DNA from: Lutibaculum baratangense AMV1
GTDB taxonomy: Bacteria; Pseudomonadota; Alphaproteobacteria; Rhizobiales; Tepidamorphaceae
Assembly: GCF_000496075.1 (NCBI RefSeq)
Contig: NZ_AWXZ01000017.1
Location: forward strand, 62,001 to 126,000
Reading direction: 5' to 3'
DNA: 64,000 nucleotides
Position numbers and translations under genes: made by a program. Of the stretch, positions 60,439 to 64,000 are shown one piece after another. The notes under the pieces were generated by a model. It ran no database searches. It was not told where the DNA came from and saw nothing but the letters and a program-made list of their open reading frames with translations. Every line of letters begins with the position of its first letter. Position 1 is the first letter of the stretch.

Positions 60439-60813
60439 TCAGAGGCTCTCCTCGACCGGCGAGGAGAGCCCATACTCGCAGGCGACGCCGTTGCCGTTGC
60501 GGTCGTGCCTGTCCCAGTAGCCCGGCTCGCCGCGGAGCGCCGGGGCGAGCCGCACCATGCGCGCGCGTTCGCAGCTCGGCGCCGCGACGATGTGGCGGAC
60601 AGTCACTCCGGGTGGCCAGGGGCTGGAGGCGAAGCCCACGCCCACCGCGACCAGCAATGCCGCGGCGCAGCCGCTCGCGATCAGGAGACGGCGGCGGCGG
60701 CGCTGCCTGGCCCGTCCCTGCAGAACCCGCGCGACGCGGGCGGCCTGTCGCCGGATCCGCTCGGTGTCGGCCTGCGCGCCGGCCGCAATCCCCTCGTGCT
60801 CGATGGATGACAT
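60439..60813 (-). CDS. Single-pass membrane protein with Excalibur domain
   Basis: The 124-residue protein has a basic cytoplasmic region, one membrane helix (LLIASGCAAALLVAVGVGFA), and an exported C-terminal Excalibur calcium-binding domain ending YWDRHDRNGNGVACE. The DxDxDG-like loop appears as DRNGNG. ATG 60813 has AAGGAGAG seven bases upstream. It is convergent with the amidohydrolase. Role unknown, possibly surface or cell-wall linked. Confidence 0.8.
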   Translation of the reverse strand: MSSIEHEGIAAGAQADTERIRRQAARVARVLQGRARQRRRRRLLIASGCAAALLVAVGVGFASSPWPPGVTVRHIVAAPSCERARMVRLAPALRGEPGYWDRHDRNGNGVACEYGLSSPVEESL

Positions 60814-60987
60814 GACACACTCTCCTTCCGAGGAAGAGTGTAGGCTCTGTCGTGCTGAGCTCTGATTGCAGCCTTTCCTCGAATGCGAGAAGGCGCATCA
60901 ATCGAATGTTAGGGAACGGCGGGCAGCGCTCGAAGATGTGTGCCTGCGGCGGCGGAGCCGGCAAACCCGGCCCCGCCAGCCGGTCCG

Positions 60988-61095
60988 TCAGAAGCCGTCG
61001 TCTCCGAGATCGTCGAAGAAGCCGCCCTCGTCCGCCGCCTCTTCCTCGGCGAGGCCTTCATCAGCCGGGGCTGCCTCGGCCTCTCCAGCGAACAT
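60988..61095 (-). CDS. Possible 35-residue acidic peptide downstream of the truncated sigma gene
   Basis: A short frame encodes MFAGEAEAAPADEGLAEEEA then ADEGGFFDDLGDDGF. It overlaps the end of the sigma-factor frame in another phase. The acidic, Phe/Asp-rich end looks like the genuine C-terminal tail of a larger protein rather than random DNA. It may be the debris of a deletion fusing two genes. No clear ribosome site. The other bases in 60814-61060 show no gene. Confidence 0.3.
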   Translation of the reverse strand: MFAGEAEAAPADEGLAEEEAADEGGFFDDLGDDGF

Positions 61096-61390
61096 GCTCC
61101 TGCTCGGGATCGGCATGGGCCGGCGCACCCATCATGGCCCGCTCGTCGCGGGTCGCGCGCGACGCCGCCGCCCGGCGGCCGTCGACGAAGACGTTGTGCA
61201 GGATCGAGAAGAGCCACGTCCTGAGATTGCGGCGCTCGTCGTAACTCGACCGCCTCTCGTAGGCGCGCACCAGCGCGTCGTGGACGAGGTCCTCGGCGTC
61301 CTCGTCGTTCCGCGTCAGGGCGCGCGCGTAGCGCCGCAGGCTCGGCAGCTCGCCCAGGACATCCGGTCGTGGAGGCGTGTCGCGTCTCAT
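61061..61390 (-). pseudogene. ECF sigma factor truncated after region 2
   Basis: The 109-residue frame has a clear sigma-70 region 2 (LRRYARALTRNDEDAEDLVHDALVRAYERR, then RTWLFSILHNVFVDGRR). It then ends with RWRGRGSPG. Full ECF factors need about 60 more residues for region 4, which recognises the -35 element; none of the three minus-strand frames downstream encodes it. The product could still bind core polymerase but not a promoter normally. Start ATG 61390; upstream a weak GGAAT-N17-CGTA resembles a stress promoter. Confidence 0.7.
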
Positions 61391-61454
61391 GCCCCATATA
61401 CGGAACAGACGCGGGATCTATTCCACCCGCCGCTTCATTCGAGAGCCGCGGGCG

Positions 61455-61479
61455 GGAACGCCCGACCTGTCTCCCCGTT
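61455..61479 (+). promoter_or_regulatory. EcfG-type general stress response promoter
   Basis: GGAAC (61455-61459), 16 bases, then CGTT (61476-61479) is a perfect match to the sigma-EcfG/RpoE2 consensus of alphaproteobacteria. It lies about 60 bases before the ATG of the 28-residue peptide. Confidence 0.7.
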
Positions 61480-61536
61480 GTCGAACCGCCGGGCGAAACG
61501 GCAGCCATCCATCATATGGGCAGGGAGAGAGCGGAC

Positions 61537-61623
61537 ATGTTGAAGTTCATCGGTGGAACGGTCGGAGTGATCTTCCTGATCGGGCTCCTGGTCGTCATCG
61601 GCCTGTTGGCGCTGATCTTCTGA
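61537..61623 (+). CDS. 28-residue hydrophobic membrane peptide
   Basis: The peptide MLKFIGGTVGVIFLIGLLVV then IGLLALIF is one membrane-spanning helix with a single Lys near the N-terminus. ATG 61537 is preceded by GGGAGAGAGCGG, a usable ribosome site. The EcfG-type promoter upstream argues that it is a real, stress-induced gene. The longer in-frame reading from 61369 passes through the promoter and is unlikely. Confidence 0.55.
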   Translation: MLKFIGGTVGVIFLIGLLVVIGLLALIF

Positions 61624-61768
61624 GCGGCGGGCGCCTTGGGCGGCCGTCACGCCGCCGGCGCCTGCCCCACTGATCCCTCCCCGCCGGGAGGCGACCACCT
61701 CTCATGTCGGGTCGTGTGCGGCCTGCCGCAACGATGGCGATGAGCGAACGGCTATCGCGGGAGAGGAA

Positions 61769-61844
<76 letters not shown>

Positions 61845-61862
61845 ATCCCTGAGTGAGACGCG

Positions 61863-61891
61863 ATGTAGGATGGCGGGGGGCTCCCTGTCAA
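61863..61891 (-). promoter_or_regulatory. Promoter of tRNA-Ala
   Basis: On the minus strand TTGACA (61886-61891), 17 bases, then CTACAT (61863-61868). The -10 ends 18 bases before the mature tRNA. Strong fit to the alphaproteobacterial housekeeping consensus. Confidence 0.75.
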
Positions 61892-61981
61892 GCGGCAGCG
61901 CGAGGCGGATCGGCTTGCGGGCGGCGCGCAGGAAGGTTAGGAGGTCGTCACGTACCGCCCCTCTGCCGTCGGAACCCTGAA

Positions 61982-62272
61982 ATGCGCGCCCTTCTCGACG
62001 TCATTCTCCTCGCCCTGCAGCTCTACGTCTACATCCTCATCGCGGCGGCGATCTTCTCGTGGCTGATCGCCTTCAACATCGTCAACATGCGCAACCAGTT
62101 CGTCGGCACGATCGGCGAGGCGCTGTGGCGGCTGACGGAGCCGGCGTTGCGCCCCGTCCGGCGGATGCTGCCCAATCTCGGTGGCATCGACATCTCGCCG
62201 ATCATCCTGCTCCTGATCATCTTCTTCATCCAGCGCGTGATCCTTCTCTACGTCTATCCCGCCGTCTACTAG
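61982..62272 (+). CDS. YggT-family membrane protein
   Basis: The 96-residue protein has two hydrophobic segments ([25 protein letters not shown] and [21 protein letters not shown]) around [20 protein letters not shown], the YggT core. Family role unclear (osmotic tolerance or membrane-protein assembly reported). ATG 61982. The DUF167 gene begins nine bases downstream, the usual partner. Confidence 0.9.
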   Translation: MRALLDVILLALQLYVYILIAAAIFSWLIAFNIVNMRNQFVGTIGEALWRLTEPALRPVRRMLPNLGGIDISPIILLLIIFFIQRVILLYVYPAVY

Positions 62273-62281
62273 AGCCCCCAC

Positions 62282-62611
62282 TTGAGCGGCTGGTGGCGGG
62301 AGACGAAAGACGGCGTGACCATCACGGTGCGGCTGACGCCCAGGGGCGGCGCCGACCGGATCGACGGGCTGCGTCCGGTCGAGGGGGGAACGGCGCTCGC
62401 GGCGCGGGTGCGCGCGGCGCCGGAAAAGGGGCTGGCGAACCAGGCGCTCGAAGAGCTGATCGCCGGGCTGCTGGGGGTCTCGAAGACGGACGTGACGGTG
62501 GCCGCCGGCCGGACGTCGCGGCTGAAGACGGTTCAGGTGGCCCGCCCGCCGGGCGTGCTGAAAGACAGGCTAGACGCCATAACGAGAGAAGAAGAGGGAG
62601 ACGAGGCATGA
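62282..62611 (+). CDS. DUF167 (YggU)-family protein
   Basis: The 109-residue cytoplasmic protein has VTIRVT-like [42 protein letters not shown] and [16 protein letters not shown], the whole DUF167 pattern. The start is TTG 62282. Its stop overlaps the folD ATG as ATGA. Function unknown. Confidence 0.9.
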   Translation: MSGWWRETKDGVTITVRLTPRGGADRIDGLRPVEGGTALAARVRAAPEKGLANQALEELIAGLLGVSKTDVTVAAGRTSRLKTVQVARPPGVLKDRLDAITREEEGDEA

Positions 62612-63495
62612 CGGCAAGCGTGATCGACGGCAAGGCCACGGCGGCGACAATCCGCCAGGAGGTGGCCCGCGCGGTCGAGAGGCTGAAGGCGGAGGCGGGG
62701 CTGACGCCGGGCCTCGCCGTGGTGCTGGTGGGAGAGGATCCCGCGAGCTCGATCTATGTCCGCAACAAGAACAAACAGACCGTCGAGGCCGGCATGGCCT
62801 CCTTCGAGCACAAGCTCGACGAAGGGACGAGCGAGGCCGACCTCCTCGCCCTGATCGACCGGCTGAACGCAGACCCCGCCGTGAACGGCATCCTCGTCCA
62901 GCTGCCGCTGCCGAAGCAGATCGATTCCGCGAAGGTGCTGGCGGCGATCGATCCGGCGAAGGACGTCGACGGCTTCCACGTCGTCAACGCGGGGCGGCTG
63001 GCGACGGGGCAGGACGCGCTCGTGCCGTGCACGCCGCTCGGCTGCGTGATCCTCGCCAAGCAGACACTCGGCGACCTGTCCGGCCTCGAGGCCGTCGTCG
63101 TCGGCCGCTCGAACATCGTCGGCAAGCCGGTGGCGCAGCTTCTCCTGCAGGAGAACTGCACCGTCACGATCGCCCATTCCCGGACGAAGGACCTGGCCGC
63201 GACCTGCCGGCGCGCCGACATCCTGATCGCCGCCGTCGGCCGGCCCGAGATGATCAAGGGCGACTGGGTGAAGCCCGGCGCGACCGTCATCGACGTCGGC
63301 ATCAACCGGATCGAGGGCGAGGGCGGCAAGGGCAAGATCGTCGGCGACGTCGCCTATGACGAGGCGGCCGCCGTGGCCGGCCACATCACGCCCGTTCCGG
63401 GCGGCGTCGGGCCGATGACGATCGCCTGCCTGTTGCGCAACACGGTGACGGCCGCCGCCCGCCAGAACGGCCTTAGCTCGCCCTTCGCGGGCTGA
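62608..63495 (+). CDS. folD: Methylenetetrahydrofolate dehydrogenase/cyclohydrolase
   Basis: The 295-residue bifunctional one-carbon enzyme has [16 protein letters not shown] with the catalytic Tyr and Lys, [31 protein letters not shown] and [17 protein letters not shown]. It provides formyl and methylene groups of tetrahydrofolate. It is coupled to the DUF167 gene, and a terminator follows. Confidence 0.97.
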   Translation: MTASVIDGKATAATIRQEVARAVERLKAEAGLTPGLAVVLVGEDPASSIYVRNKNKQTVEAGMASFEHKLDEGTSEADLLALIDRLNADPAVNGILVQLPLPKQIDSAKVLAAIDPAKDVDGFHVVNAGRLATGQDALVPCTPLGCVILAKQTLGDLSGLEAVVVGRSNIVGKPVAQLLLQENCTVTIAHSRTKDLAATCRRADILIAAVGRPEMIKGDWVKPGATVIDVGINRIEGEGGKGKIVGDVAYDEAAAVAGHITPVPGGVGPMTIACLLRNTVTAAARQNGLSSPFAG

Positions 63496-63504
63496 TCGCA
63501 GGAC

Positions 63505-63526
63505 GGGCGGCCGCCGGCCGCCCTTT
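63505..63526 (+). terminator. Terminator between convergent folD and folC
   Basis: GGGCGGCC (63505-63512) and GGCCGCCC (63516-63523) form an 8-bp stem with a 3-nt loop followed by TTTCT. It could serve folD; the opposite strand has only a GTCCTGC tail. Confidence 0.6.
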
Positions 63527-64000
63527 CTACTCCAGCACCGCTTCCTGCAGCCGCAGGACGTGGCCCGCGAGGTAGAGCGAGCCGCAGATCAGGATTCGGC
63601 AGGGCCCGTCCGACCGCGGCAGGTTCCGGAGCGCCTCCTCGACGCCCGGCTCGATCCGCGTCGTGAGACCGGCGCTCGCGGAGTGCGCGGCGAGCTCTCT
63701 CGGCGGGAATGAGGCCTCGGCGTCGGGGATCGGCACCATGATCGCCTCGCGCGCGAGGCCGGCGAAGGGCGCGAAAAAACCCGTCGGCTCCTTTGAGGTC
63801 AGCATGCCGACGACGAGCACGAGCGGCCGCGGCGATTTCTCCTCGAGCTCGGCCATCGCCGCGGCGAGCGCCTCGCCGGCGGCCGGGTTGTGGCCGCCGT
63901 CGAGCCAGATCTCAGCGCCCGGCGGCGCCGCCTCGGCGATCGGGCCGGCGGTGATCGATTGCAGGCGCGCGGGCCACTCGACATCTCCCAGGCCCTGCGC
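63527..64000 (-). CDS. folC: Folylpolyglutamate synthase/dihydrofolate synthase (N-terminus beyond window)
   Basis: About 157 C-terminal residues are visible. They include AEIWLDGGHNPAAGEALAAAM, the DGAHN-type motif of the Mur-ligase C-terminal domain, then LVLVVGMLTSKEPTGFFAPF and ILICGSLYLAGHVL. This fits FolC, and the convergent folD shares the folate pathway. The N-terminal ATPase part lies past the right edge. Confidence 0.92.
   Translation of the reverse strand, partial: AQGLGDVEWPARLQSITAGPIAEAAPPGAEIWLDGGHNPAAGEALAAAMAELEEKSPRPLVLVVGMLTSKEPTGFFAPFAGLAREAIMVPIPDAEASFPPRELAAHSASAGLTTRIEPGVEEALRNLPRSDGPCRILICGSLYLAGHVLRLQEAVLE

Noticed and set aside
60909-61508. 199-codon minus-strand frame over the sigma region
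   Set aside because: It is out of phase with the recognisable sigma region 2 and has Arg/Ala-rich composition without motifs.

Overview
The window is GC-rich chromosomal DNA from an alphaproteobacterium, most likely of the Hyphomicrobiales (Rhizobiales). The reasons are the gene order mutS-glnD-murJ-trpS-usp-nifU, followed by tsaB-rimI-plsC-miaB-phoH-ybeY-corC-lnt-xre-metK-trmB-rimP-nusA-ylxR-infB-rbfA-truB-rpsO-pnp; the rnd-lptC-lptA-lptB-rpoN-hpf-ptsN block; an Hsp20/DUF1150 pair with a ROSE-like leader; and an Omp10-like lipoprotein. No prophage, insertion sequence, CRISPR array or rRNA was seen.

Layout. Positions 1-1508 hold the N-terminal part of a LysR regulator and a divergent Asp-nucleophile alpha/beta hydrolase. 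Positions 1600-31500 are almost all minus-strand core genes. They cover RNA decay and translation (pnp to rimP), tRNA and SAM metabolism (trmB, metK), envelope and RNA maturation (lnt to plsC), tRNA modification and Fe-S assembly (tsaB, rimI, nifU), then trpS, murJ, glnD and mutS. Many neighbours share ATGA or GTGA stop/start overlaps, which points to translational coupling. Positions 31500-39200 are mixed metabolic and envelope genes (GT4 glycosyltransferase, hydrolases, queG, GST, NDUFA9-like protein). tRNA-Leu(CAG) follows at 39327. Positions 39650-45330 hold RNase D, three LPS-export genes, sigma-54, the hibernation factor and PtsN. Positions 45350-49850 hold the heat-shock pair, a possibly frameshifted small secreted protein, an orphan TadG-like protein, the Omp10-like lipoprotein and pncB.

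Accessory part. Positions 50350-60434 form a catabolic island: a type II HAD dehalogenase, an FCD-type GntR regulator, hydantoinase/oxoprolinase subunits A and B, a TRAP transporter (DctP, DctQ, DctM), a GAF-domain protein and a cyclic amidohydrolase. The same 10-bp palindrome, followed 11 bp later by a degenerate copy, lies upstream of both the HAD gene and the gntR/hyuA divergent promoter. The whole set therefore looks like one GntR regulon for import and hydrolysis of an acidic, cyclic-amide-like compound.

Right end. An Excalibur-domain membrane protein is followed by an ECF sigma gene that has lost region 4. Divergent from it, a perfect EcfG-type promoter (GGAAC-N16-CGTT) precedes a 28-residue membrane peptide. 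tRNA-Ala(CGC), yggT, a DUF167 gene, folD and the C-terminal part of folC complete the window. The most notable signals are the twin GntR operators, the ROSE-like thermometer with a sigma-32-like promoter at hsp20, the truncated sigma factor beside the stress promoter, and a DUF2269 gene reduced to its last 50 codons.
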